A stretch of 64,000 nucleotides of DNA from Nomia melanderi (Eukaryota > Arthropoda > Insecta > Hymenoptera > Halictidae), in contig NC_135012.1 of NCBI RefSeq assembly GCF_051020985.1, positions 12,836,451 through 12,900,450 of the forward strand, given 5' to 3'. Numbering within the stretch: the first letter of the stretch is position 1; each line of letters opens with the position of its first letter. Shown here in pieces: positions 1 to 10,482 of this stretch. The position numbers and the translations under genes were made by a program. Under the pieces are notes generated by a model, which did no database searches, was not told the DNA's origin, and saw nothing but the letters and a program-made list of their open reading frames with translations.

Positions 1-1025
1 TTCAGTAACATAAGTAGCTAGATTATAGCGTAATATGACTACTGTGACACTAAATCGTGAATAATTATTTCCTATTCACAACGCTAGAAAGTAACATCGC
101 AGAATCGTTCGTCGAACAAGATTTTAGGTGAACCTTTGAATTCATTGGCGATGGAAATGATACAATTGAAATTCAATGGGAACTCAACTGCGATATGAAA
201 ACAATTAAAAGATAAACGAGTACTCCCGCAATGTCCTCGCGAACAATATTAAAAGCAATTAACGAGGTAATTATATAAAAAGCGTTCTCATGTCGCGTTC
301 CCAGTAATTCGTAAAGAACCGACAGACCGCATTGAAATCGCTCAAGTGAAAGTTTCATTATTAATTACTCGGCAACCGGTAACACTTTTCCAATGCGTTC
401 GACGGTCTTTGAAAGAGGGAAGCTTCGGTTTTATAACAGTTTTCGTTTCATTCCGATATCTTCGCCGGTTGCCGAGATACAGCCGTTTAAAGCGCGCATT
501 AACTTTTGTCACTTCGCCGTCTCTGTCTCGCTCGCGTCTTCCCGGTGACCTGCCGCACGCGCGGAAGGTGTGCGCTGGTCAGTAACAGACGGTGACTCAG
601 CGTTTCTTTACTACTACTAGTCCTGCGTACGCAGTTCGGTGAATGAATGTGGGTCACGCCGCTCCCGGCCGTTTCGTACATTTTACACCCTTAACTTTGA
701 ATTGTTGTAGCTCCGCTGCGGATCGAGCTATCGACTTGGGGCAAAGTTCATTATCAAGGGCGTGCCTCTGACTATCACTCAAACTTATCAATTTTCGAGT
801 GTTTCGTATTAATCTTCGTGTAAGTTCGGCTCGAAGTCAACGATAATATTAAACTCTAGCTATTCGATTTCAAATAACTGGGAATTAAAATGTAGAAATA
901 TTCCTTTGCAAATTGGTATTGTCCTTTCATTCAAAATATGACAATGACACGTATTAACACTAGAACTACAAGTCAGAATGACTGGTTTCGATTTTTTCGT
1001 TTCGTGGTGATGATAATTGACTCAC
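1..1025 (-). other. rho-5: iRhom intron downstream of exon E (partial)
   Basis: This is the start of the intron that follows exon E on the minus strand. It opens with a consensus GTGAGT donor (1020-1025) and runs off the left edge. I searched the minus strand here for the next expected iRhom coding block (the segment leading into the first membrane span) and did not see it, so the next exon should lie left of base 1. The interval has an AT-rich left part, a GC-rich patch at about 470-690 with no recognisable coding content, and near 952-1012 the end of a short TTAACACTAGAAC-type element about 10-70 bases from the donor. Confidence 0.7.
952..1012 (+). repeat. Fragment of TTAACACTAGAAC inverted-repeat element
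   Basis: The stretch starts with ATTAACACTAGAACTAC. It continues with a T-rich segment resembling the internal sequence of the copy at 28229 (both read TTTCGTTTT or TTTTTCGTTT shortly after the terminal motif). The same terminal motif brackets the small inverted-repeat element at 22920-23065. Only one end is visible here, so this is a degenerate or solo end. It lies in the intron next to the exon E donor. Confidence 0.4.
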
Positions 1026-1199
1026 CCGAAAAATCTGCCGACGATTCCCATGCCATACTGTCTCCTGTTGCTGTTGTCGAATATTCTGTCGATGGTGTTC
1101 GGAGAAATCCTCGTAGCCCCGGTCAAATCCCTTCTGAGTGTGACGCCTTCGTCCTGCTGACCCCTGGTGCCCTCGCCCAACGATGTATCGTACCTCGAC
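1026..1199 (-). CDS. rho-5: Inactive rhomboid protein (iRhom/rhomboid-5), exon E: juxtamembrane end of N-terminal cytoplasmic domain
   Basis: The exon is 174 nt: one base completing a Trp codon from exon D, 57 codons, then two bases (GG) of a split Gly codon. Residues 35-57 read TIDRIF..., then RRQYGMGIVGRFF. This matches the vertebrate iRhom block just before the first transmembrane helix (KRPYGLGMVGR in RHBDF1, KRHYGLGVVG in RHBDF2). Residues 11-21 read TRGQQDEGVTL, which I cannot assign. The donor is a clean GTGAGT at 1020-1025. The acceptor at 1200-1202 (GAGCAG|GTCGAGG) is the only nearby AG giving an open reading frame in phase with exon D, but it lacks a pyrimidine tract, so the upstream boundary is less certain than the rest. 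iRhoms are catalytically dead rhomboid relatives in ER and secretory membranes; they guide trafficking of ADAM17 in vertebrates and degradation of EGFR ligands in flies. Identification is firm; the left edge of the product is outside the window. Confidence 0.85.
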
Positions 1200-1817
1200 C
1201 TGCTCCAACTCGTTCTTCTGTAATCTCCTTCCCGTTATACATCGTGACGCTCTAAACTCGACGTCGGATCTTTTTCTCATTTTCTTGATTCCGGCGTCGA
1301 GTTCTCGATACACTCGAGTTTCATAGTGTCTAATCGAGTGAACTCGAAGAGGCAAGTCGGCCACTCGCTGCAAGCTCGATGACAAAGATAAAAATTGGGG
1401 AACATTCTTTTGATTTATTTTCATCGTCATTGAAGAGACATTCTTTTATACTATGGAAAAAATATCGAAGCGAACCCAGACTTTCAATTCGCTTAAAGGA
1501 ACTATGAATTTAAAGAAAAATAACTGATCACTTTATTGGTAAGCGTACCATTGCAACGCAATTAAAACTGGGGCAACAGAAAGGAACACGGAATCTCACC
1601 TTGAAATGTAATGGTCCCTCGGGATGTGACGAGGTCTCCTGACCTGTTCATCGATCGTCGTCCTTTCATCTTTCTGCGTTGCAAACCTACGGCACATTCG
1701 CAAAACGCGAAATTAGACTTCGATAAACATCAGGGAAACCTTTAATCTACGATATGAAACTCGACACACACCCTCGTCAAGGGGTGAATGATATTGTTCA
1801 TGAAGATCCATATTTAC
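1200..1817 (-). other. rho-5: iRhom intron between exons D and E
   Basis: The intron is 618 nt. The donor is GTAAAT at 1812-1817; the acceptor is CAG at 1200-1202. Reading on from exon D into this intron gives Trp and then an immediate TAA stop, and the exon E frame meets a TAA at about 1234 when read backwards. Both reading frames are therefore closed inside the interval, as expected of an intron. The acceptor side is purine-rich (GGGAAGGAGATTACAGAAG), which is unusual. No other feature is seen. Confidence 0.65.
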
Positions 1818-2206
1818 CAGACCAATTCCTGCGACGTTTCTCTGTCGTTCGCGGAATCGAGGAGATCCGCGACCTTCGCGCCGTCCTCTTCGTCCTTGAC
1901 CAACCCTTCGACGCCCTGTTCGATCTGGGACTGCGATTGCTGCGCGGACGGCGGCGGAAGCGGCGACGGAGGCGGTGGTGGCTTTTCGAAGAAAGATCTC
2001 TCTTCGTCCTGTCCGCTCTCCGGTGACGTCACCGGCTCTGCCCCCGACGTGTAGCCAATCACGCTCGGCGGGAAGCTTCGTGACTCTGGCCTGGCCTGCG
2101 ACCTCTCCCTGCGCGTCCTCCTCAGCGACTGCAACCGCGATACCAATTTCTTTTTGAAATTTTGAACTTTGGAAATGAAGGAATGCTTCACTGAAGATCT
2201 GAAGAA
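1818..2206 (-). CDS. rho-5: Inactive rhomboid protein (iRhom/rhomboid-5), exon D: central N-terminal cytoplasmic region
   Basis: The exon is 389 nt: 129 codons in phase 0, then two bases of a split codon. It has a basic stretch at residues 14-34 (KVQNFKKK, then LRRTRRER), the segment SRSFPPSVIGYTSG at 42-55, and DEERSFFEK at 67-75. The order and spacing of the last two resemble the vertebrate iRhom segments RRSFTPASFLEED and DTSFF. A proline run PPPPPSPLPPPS follows at 76-87, then a Gln/Glu-rich acidic tail. The region is predicted soluble and largely disordered. The acceptor is CCTTCAG at 2207-2209, chosen because it is in phase 0 with exon C; two further CTTCAG acceptors lie 8 and 16 nt inside and would shift the frame. 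The donor is GTAAAT at 1812-1817. The same frame could alternatively end at LVW-stop, but the exon E join restores the known family order. Confidence 0.9.
1949..1981 (-). other. rho-5: Polyproline segment inside iRhom exon D
   Basis: The codons spell PPPPPSPLPPP, within residues 76-86 of exon D, directly after RSFFEK. Polyproline stretches of this kind can bind SH3, WW or EVH1 domains in general; no partner can be named from sequence. The GC-rich CCN codons make opposite-strand frames read as Gly/Arg-rich open frames, which are artefacts. Confidence 0.7.
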
Positions 2207-4986
2207 CTGAAGGATTCAAATTCTACGGGAATTTTTCAGTTTGCTTGAAACAATTGCACCCTGATGTCATATATGATTATGATTTAGAGATGTGTTGGTA
2301 GTGAAGAGTATTTTTAACGATATTGTTAATAATTGCTGTACAAGATTTGAAAATTGAGGATGTATAGTGTTGAGAATGTCTGAAAGTTACGTCAACAATA
2401 TGAAGTTTAGAAACGAAGTAGATGTATACTGTATGTACAAGGTGCCCTATAAATAATGTACTAGAAAGAGACAACTCGGAAATACGGAATCACGTTCGAA
2501 AATTTATCTGCCGCACGTGCTACCGAGTCCAATAACCTGCCTGTTCATGACCGACCATTTCTACTTCTCCTAAATATCACCGCTCTTATATCGAACGTTC
2601 AAAGTCAATTGTCTGAAGCACGAGATCTCCGAAGGAAACAAGTTTCCAACTCCTCGTGAAATCTAGAATTATTGTTAAAAAGAAACGTTGTTAAGTTGAA
2701 TATTAATTTTCCATAGTTTGTGAGCAATGCCAATGCAAAACACATCTGTATAACAAATTGTGCATCATCGATTATACATATTACAATGCAATTACTATAA
2801 TCCATCTAATAATAATCCTCTATAACATATTATACCATATAAAATCTATCTAATAATAATCCTGCACAATATATTCCATACACAATCGTATACAACTATA
2901 TACAACCATGAAATATAATCATGATTTTTCATTTGCGCTGGCAAGTGCATATCGATCGTCACCGGTGAATAGTTAATTTGAAAACAACGACATCATCGTC
3001 CCCCATAAATCCTTGTTAATCCCCGAACAGTCGATTCTCTTTCGCGACTCGCACGTATTTTCATGGCCGTATATTAGAACAACGCGGCCATAATAGCGTT
3101 ATGAGGCGGGCGGGACTAGGGCGAAGGGGTGGCTGCTGCTAATTCCGAGAAGCGTAATGTCATTCATTAATATTAAACTACGGGCTGCCGCGCGTCTGTT
3201 AACAATGCCACATCGGCCAATTGATTGGGACCGGCGTAATGCTATTTTACGGCGGTCGATAACGACCTCGGGAATTATTTTATGCAATTAAGCGTGCAAT
3301 TATTCATATCAGAAAACGCGTGTGCGTAACTAATGTTATATCTCGTACGTTCATTCGCGCCGCGATGAGCCGTAATGCCCCGTAATAGCCGCACGATCAT
3401 TACCGCGACCGTTTCGCAAATCTCTCGTTACGCACCGACCTCACCATTTTCATAATTAGCTGCCCGACGAGAGCGCGACAAATATTTTGATAATTGATTC
3501 CGCGGTTTCTTTGGCTTTTGTTTCGCTGAATTGTTTCAGCGAATACGAGGAAGCTTCCGATTTATGGGAGGCCTTGTTCGATAGAAACCATTGGAATTTC
3601 TCTATGAAAAGATGCGCAGGTTTTCAGCAACAATTATTATTAATTACGCCAATTAACGGAGTTTACGAGCGAACGAATATTGGGAAATTGCAGTGGTCCG
3701 CTAGAACCGGGAAGTAGAAATTAATTATTTAACAGATGCTAAGCGAGTTTTTAACTTTGAAGAATATCGATGATGCTCGTGATTTATTACTATGGACAGT
3801 AAGGTGGATGGAAACAAACGTCTACGACTGGTTTACGCTTTAATCAAGCTCGAGATTCAATCCCTCCTAATTAAATCTCCCAAAAACTCCGAACTCCGCG
3901 CACAATTTCAACAGTGCCATAATTGAATTCTAATTGAGATGAAAGTATAATATCCAAACACCACCACTTCCATCCACTGGCACACCAAGCAATCTCACCT
4001 CGTCATTTCAGAACGGTCCGAATTAACTTCTAAATTTCAACCAATTAATCAACGTCGAAAACTCCTGGGAATCACAGTCATAAAGAAAAAACCAATTTAA
4101 ACAGCGACTCACCTCTCCGCTTAAGAATTTTGATCAGCTTAATACAAAGTGATATCCTCAACCCTCCACACATCGGAATCTTTTACACTCCTAAAATCTC
4201 AATCCATAAACACCGAATCACGGATTAAAGTTTTAACACGAAACAAAAAAACCATATATATTAATCTCCGATCATGTAACCAGTTAGAATTCCATGATTC
4301 CTCTAATTCCATTCGCTGCGCGCATAAATCCCTAAAATCCGCAGTCCATTAATCAATCACCGTCGAACCCTCCCGAATTTTTCCATCGTTAACCGCTCGA
4401 CTGTTCCCGGCTAACCACGATCGGCCCGACCCCATAGAATCCAGCGTAGACCTCCGTTTAATTACGCGATCGCGAAACAATGAGTGTTCCCAGTGAATAC
4501 TCATTAAACTTGTCGCACCGGCGGGCCCGCGCGTGATCGATATTAATGACGAATCAATGGTGTAATCCAATATCATCGGGCGGGCAGGCCGGCCAATCGG
4601 CCCCCGGGTTATTAAGGCCTCGGAATTAATGCGAATTACCGTCGGCCGACTGGCGTTACTCCAATTAAAATTTGCCGCGACGCGACGCGGCCCTCAAAAA
4701 TCCAATCTCCGCACGCGACTGGCTCGTTCTAACCGATGTATGCTTTTTCCCAGACCTTCCGGATGCCGGGTAATCCTGACGGCGGGTAAATCACTCGCTT
4801 CCGGGACCCAGGAACCTCGCCGTGAGAAACAGTCGACCGGATTTTACCTTTGAACCCCATCGAACGCGGGGAAACGTTTGTTGCTTCGTCATCAACGTTC
4901 ACTTGATACTCGATTCGTGAATTCGATTGTTTCTTTCGTCAACCCTAGCATTCGATTTGACGCGGTTGAACTATCAAATCTGATAT

Positions 4987-5215
4987 TTAACTCTTTGCAC
5001 GTAGGCGCCAATTGATTTGACACAGCAAAATTAGAGTTTGATATTTAATATTGAACTTTGTACAATGCATCGACATGTGAAATGTTAAAATAAAACAGCC
5101 TCTCTCTTTAATTTATGTACGATTTCTCTTTAAGTCAGTTTGAAAGAATGTCGTTGGTTTCATTAAAAAATGTTGAGTGTTTCTGATGAGAAACTTCTGG
5201 AGTGCAAAGGGTTAA
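4987..5215 (+). mobile_element. TTAA-bounded MITE, family 1 (copy in iRhom intron)
   Basis: The element starts TTAACTCTTTGCAC and ends GAGTGCAAAGGGTTAA. That is a terminal inverted repeat of about 12 bp flanked by TTAA on both sides, about 229 bp in all. It has no coding capacity. Related copies elsewhere in the window share internal motifs such as TTTGATATTTAATATT and TTCTAGTGAGAAA. TTAA target sites are characteristic of piggyBac-type transposition, so a non-autonomous piggyBac-like element is the likely origin. Confidence 0.6.
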
Positions 5216-5326
5216 TATGTTGAACTTTGTATAATGTACTTGTGATTTCTGAGTTTCAAGGAAGTCTTCGTCTCGTTAAAAAATGTTAAATGTTTCTAGT
5301 GAGAAATTTCTAGTACAAAGGGTTAA
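5216..5326 (+). repeat. Tandem partial copy of family 1 element tail
   Basis: Directly after the full element, the tail sequence is repeated: GTTGAACTTTGTATAATG, later TTCTAGTGAGAAATTTC, ending TACAAAGGGTTAA. It lacks the left terminal repeat. The likely history is tandem duplication or nested insertion with loss of the left part. Confidence 0.5.
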
Positions 5327-8300
5327 TAATTATGAAGTACTTGGTTTATTATTTCTTTTATTATTAATTGGGAATTATTTGATTCATTTTTTTACTATTT
5401 TTTGGGGTTTATTGTGTAGGAATTGGGTTGTTTTCTGTGTTTTGCTTGATTAAATTGAAACAGATTTCTCGTGGAGATATGAATGTACGATATGAAGAGT
5501 AGATTGCTGTTGCTGTTCCTTTTTATGTTCTGTTTCTGTTGGGGTCGGGGGATTTGTTTTGTTTAATTGATGCTGTTATGTGGAGAGGTTTTCGGTTTTG
5601 TTCGGTAGGCAGATTTGTGTTGACTTCGTGGGCTGTAATATTGAGTTGGGCACGTGAGGCAGGTTTTAAATTGGATGCAATGGATGCGATGAAATCTGCG
5701 GTGCATATTAATTGAAGGGAAATTCTATTTTGGGAATGCTGTTTTGGTTTAATGCATAATATTCTCGCGACGAGGATATTTCTAGGAATATTCGATATTT
5801 AACGTTACGCGCTGCGTTCGATATGATTTTATTCGAACGCGATTGTTATTGAAAAATGGAAATATTCTACGAGTGGTCCGGTATCCCTTTATTACAGCCC
5901 TTACGCGCAACACCGATGGAACAGTTATTTCCCAACGGACATACGTTCCACATTTCACTTGATTATTAGTTACGAGTTAAAACAATAATATCTGGCAATA
6001 TTAAAGAGAGATTAATACGCGAAATCAAAACAAACGTGTTTACACGACGGACGAAAAAATCAAGGATTCGTAATGTAACCGGTGCAAACAGCAAATCCGG
6101 GAATAAAATACTGTAAATACCGTACAACATTGCATACACATCGGAATAATTCATCGTATCAATATTCCGCATATTCATGCGGTAAATCGAACATGGTTTT
6201 GTTGCAAGTAAATTGTTGGCGAGTTTTGTCGCTAATAATCGTGTATTACGTCCCGATGAAATTATTAATACAGTCAATCGCGATACCTGTTACAGTCCAT
6301 GATTTCCCCAACGATTGTTTCGTGTGTTACATTTTTATTTATGAGCAGGATTGACGCACGTTTTACAAACAAATTTTAAAGCAGACATAAAACGAAACTA
6401 ACGAACATCGCTTCATACATAAAACATTATTGAAAGAACAAAAATTTGTCTGCATTCAATATTAAATCCTCTAAATGATACGATTATAATTACACTATAT
6501 ATTATAGATAACAGAATATTATTTGAATAACACAATAGTTGGAATTTCCTAGATATCAATCACATAAAAAACGTCCGTTCCTCTCCTGCATTCTACAACC
6601 GGAAATAATCGCAACGAAACAATTCCGAGCCACAAAAATGTCGGAAGCCCAAGGACGCTCGTGATGCATCGAAAAAAATCACTGTCGAAATCGCGATCAC
6701 AATTTCCGCGTTCCGGCGCGTCCGTAAACAAACATGTCGACGTAAACATCCACTCGTGGAAAAGACCAGAAACACAGGACCACATTTCCTGACAGTTGAA
6801 AAATTACAGAAAACGGGGGAATGTATGGAACACCAACGAAATGCGAGAGGAAAGGGTTTAGTCGTGAATCTCAGTGGAAAAATCGAATAGAATTCAATCT
6901 TTTTTTTATTTACCGCTATCGAATGACATTTTATATAATCATCAACCCTACAGAAAATAATTCTTCAGAAACCTTTTCTACAACCCACAGATACTAGAAA
7001 AAAAAGCAGAACGAATCAACCTATAGTTCTAATTTTCCTTTATAGAATTCAAATGACAATTTGAAAAGTTCAGTTCGCAAATAATTCAGTTACCTACACA
7101 TCTAGCAGTTGAAAATACCAAAGTTCCAGTCTCCAATAAGACAGCACCGAACCTCCAAGGGTTAATACATTCCAATTACACCAATTACCCGGTAATGACA
7201 TTAATAAAGAAGTATACGGTTGTTTCCCGTCGCTGTTCGCCCAGGAAGGCCGAGCGAACATCAGAAAAAGGGTAGCAGAAAGAGGGTCGAGGAACACGCG
7301 ACAACCGAATATAGGAATTCTATTATTTCACGCAACAATACAGAGCGTGGGTTCCGCGAGCGGAACGGAATCGCTCGGCGAACGCCGATTTTTGAACAGT
7401 GGATTTAAACAAGCAGCCGGATAATAAATCGCATACCGGCAGAGGAGAGGAGGACGGTGAAACCGGTCGACCTACACTCGAAAATGCAGCTGGCTTTTTA
7501 ATAAATTTTAAACGAGCCCCTTTTCCTGCCAACCGCTCCAGCGATCGACGGTGCGTTTTTTTTCGTTTTTTCAAATTGTTGCTCGCTGCGCGCCCCGCAG
7601 CAATGCGGATCGATGCGATTTTTTGATTTCGGGATACAGGACCTAATATTTCCGAGCGGATTTTTCAGGCCGATTATACTCGACGGTAATTTGTTCCGGC
7701 GTTTTTGGTTCATTATTGACGGATACGACGCTCCGGTGGCGTCTGCTCATTTCGAAGGGAGTTTGTGCTTTGGGGATGGTTGACTTGTGATCCTTCGATT
7801 GAAATTTGGGGGAATTTGGCAGGATTTTGTGTTTCGTATAGTAATGGACGTGTAGGTAATATTTTCGAGGTACGAGATAATATGGAATTTGATATATTCG
7901 GAGATTCGTGTTTTTACAAATTTTAATATGAAGCTTGACAGTTTTATATTCTGTGGATTCAAAGTGAACTATAATATGTGTTGTAGGATTCTTTAGACGA
8001 GTCATTGAATAAAATGCAACATCGCAGTACTGGAGAATTTTCCGTTTGAACAAATTTGACTTGGAAGCTCGAGCGTCTAGTGAAGAATTAAAAGAAAATT
8101 ATAGTTTCATACTTTCATCACCGTAGTTTCCCCTCGCAGGAAGAAAAATCCAATTTTCCGGTTCTCAATTAAGTCTGAAAATGAAAGTTTCACGGGCCGG
8201 CTGAAATTTTTAGACAACGCTCGGCCCGCGTTGCGCCATGAAAGATGCAGCGCAGCGTCTGATTATTCATTTCGTACTTTAATTACCGTATTGACCGTGC

Positions 8301-9008
8301 GACGGTGTTTGCTTTCAATTATACAACGCGAAGTCGTTAACCTCTTCGATCGATCGCTCGGCTCCGCTCGAAACGCGCGCGTCCACGTCAGAAACCGTTT
8401 GTATCATCGCCGCGGCGACGTTCGGTATTCCCGTAATCCGTAAAATCGATGACCCGGCAATTTGCCACAACGGACACGACGAGAAACATCGTCGCGATCC
8501 CGGGAAATCGGATTCGCCGATCGCGCTCGACGAGTCGCGGGAAAAATTGCGGGCGATCGCCGGTTTCGAAGGCTGTCGTGGATAAATACGTTTCCGTTTG
8601 GAAAGTATCAACGCTGAATTACAACGAGGAATTGAAATGTATTATTCGATTTATTATTTGCAGGCGAAACGTTTTCGTTGCTGATTCCTGTATTGAGAAG
8701 GAATATTAATAATCTGAGAGTGTTGACAGTGAGATTAACTATAAGCGAATATATCTGTTTAAAATTGTTTCATTAAGCACGTTGATTTGATTAGTGATAT
8801 TAGTAATTGCAAATAAGGGACTGAAATTATTCAATTTTAAAATAGTTATAGTTTATATGCTATACTCGTAATAGTTTGTAAATGAATGTTGAAAGTTGTG
8901 TAATACGTTTGTCACTAGTGAATATTTATAGAAATGAAACAGAATTATTCAGAATGTAACGCAGGTGGTGAAACAGCCATATGTTAGATGAACCTGGTTC
9001 AATAAACA

Positions 9009-9820
9009 GTAGAATGTGTCTGTGCATAGCCAGGCGTTGTTATAGCTAGTAGAACAGACTACGAAAAGGTCAGACGTAATGGATTCACAGTAGAATAGCC
9101 GAGTACAGGATCATGCAAGATCAACATCTAGATATAGAATCAACCCCTATGCAATTAGTCCGGTCTGACAAGTAGCAGAGCAGACTTACACGTAATCAGA
9201 GCCGTTAAATAGCCTGTAGAATAGTCCCGTATATAATTGGACAAGTTCATCACGTAGTGGAATAGACTGGTATGTGATCAAACTCAATTATCAGCAACTA
9301 GAATAGACTCGTGTATAGTCGTGACTGTCTATCTTCTGGTAGAATCGACTTGTAGAAAATTGAATTCAGTCACTATCCAGTAGAAGTGGTATGTATATGA
9401 TCAGACTTGGAATATGATCGAAATAACTATTGTAATGAACCTATGTTGAGACCTGTCAAATAGTTAGTAAATAGAGTAGCTATATTATATTATATTATAT
9501 TAATATTATATTATATTATACTATATACAATCAACAAATATATAATTATAATAAGTATAAAGTCATATATAGTCAGGACTGATCATTCAATAAACCGTAT
9601 TTACATTCCTCAATCGCTCGTATACTATCAATCTCAATCTAGACTCAGTAGAATAAACTCGTACATAGTCAGACACGTCCATAATTCATCCAACCCATAT
9701 AATCACCTATCAAAACATCTGCCTATTACATCACATAACATCACCAACCGCTAAAAAAAAAGTCAGAGATAAATAACTCGCAGTAGAATAAACCCGTTCC
9801 CGATCAGACAACGTCGAATA
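9009..9820 (+). repeat. Degenerate ~42-bp minisatellite
   Basis: About ten successive units of 40-44 bp start with variants of GTAGAATAGACTCGTATATA and continue with GTCAGAC-like text. Unit starts fall near 9009, 9047, 9088, 9133, 9176, 9216, 9256, 9300, 9340 and 9381. After an AT-only block, two further units begin near 9649 and 9781. Units differ by roughly a quarter to a third of positions, so the array is old. It sits in the large iRhom intron and has no continuous open frame. Confidence 0.65.
9478..9532 (+). repeat. AT microsatellite (TATAT-type)
   Basis: An uninterrupted A/T stretch is built from TATAT pentamers with one TAATA interruption, embedded in the 42-bp minisatellite region. 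Confidence 0.85.
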
Positions 9821-10267
9821 GCGACCAGAGACTTCTACGATCAATCGTACGACCTGCTTTTTCGAGGAAAAAAATTCCCAACGATTTACGTACGGTTCGC
9901 CCCATTATTACACCGAAGATGATTTAACGTTCGCAGGAGTTCAGCTCCTCCGGGACACTCAACCGCGTTTCACAATGAACGATCGGAAATCCAGAGGAAC
10001 AATGGGAAACCGCGGCCTGCGAACGGCGCAATTACTATTTTAAAGTATCCTCCTGGGAACTGTTGCCGGCCAAGTATTATTATCTATCTTACCAGATGCC
10101 GAAGATTCTTACGACTAGACCGTAACGCTGATTACTCAGGCCTCGAGCGAGTTTTTAGGTCATCGGGTTCCTACTCGTTCCAGAGTTGCTCGTGATATAT
10201 ATTTATGTGTAGCTTTCCATTCTAAAAATAATGTCTTCCCTGTCTTTTTTAACATGAAGAGTACTAT

Positions 10268-10482
10268 TTAACCCTTAGCACTCCAGATTGTTTTGTAATC
10301 TATCAGCAACTCCAACTAATTTTTATAGTGTTCCTAGCGAAAATGAGAAATGCTATAATATTTCTTCGATCTATTTTCCTTCTTAGTACAAAATTCGGAT
10401 GTGTGGAAAATCGAATAATTTTAGGGTAGTTTCTTTAAGATTCATTAAAATATTTAATATTATAACGAGTTCAAAGGGTTAA
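10268..10482 (+). mobile_element. TTAA-bounded element, family 2 (complete copy)
   Basis: The element begins TTAACCCTTAGCACTCCAG and ends TTCAAAGGGTTAA, about 215 bp, with TTAA at both ends and an imperfect terminal inverted repeat. The interior (AGCAACTCCAACTAATTTTT and TTAAGATTCATTAAAATATT) differs from family 1. It is closely matched by a second copy at 52018, which supports it as a dispersed element rather than a chance structure. Confidence 0.6.

Noticed and set aside
966..1430. 154-residue minus-strand frame over exon E
   Set aside because: It is an out-of-phase frame; the RRQYGMGIVGRFF frame is the one in phase with exon D and matching iRhom.
1754..2157. Overlapping plus-strand frames of 60-90 residues
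   Set aside because: They are antisense shadows of iRhom exon D, driven by its GC-rich polyproline codons.
1713..2219. 168-residue minus-strand frame overlapping exon D
   Set aside because: It is the wrong frame of the same strand; the 1814-2191 frame carries the iRhom motifs and fits exon phases.
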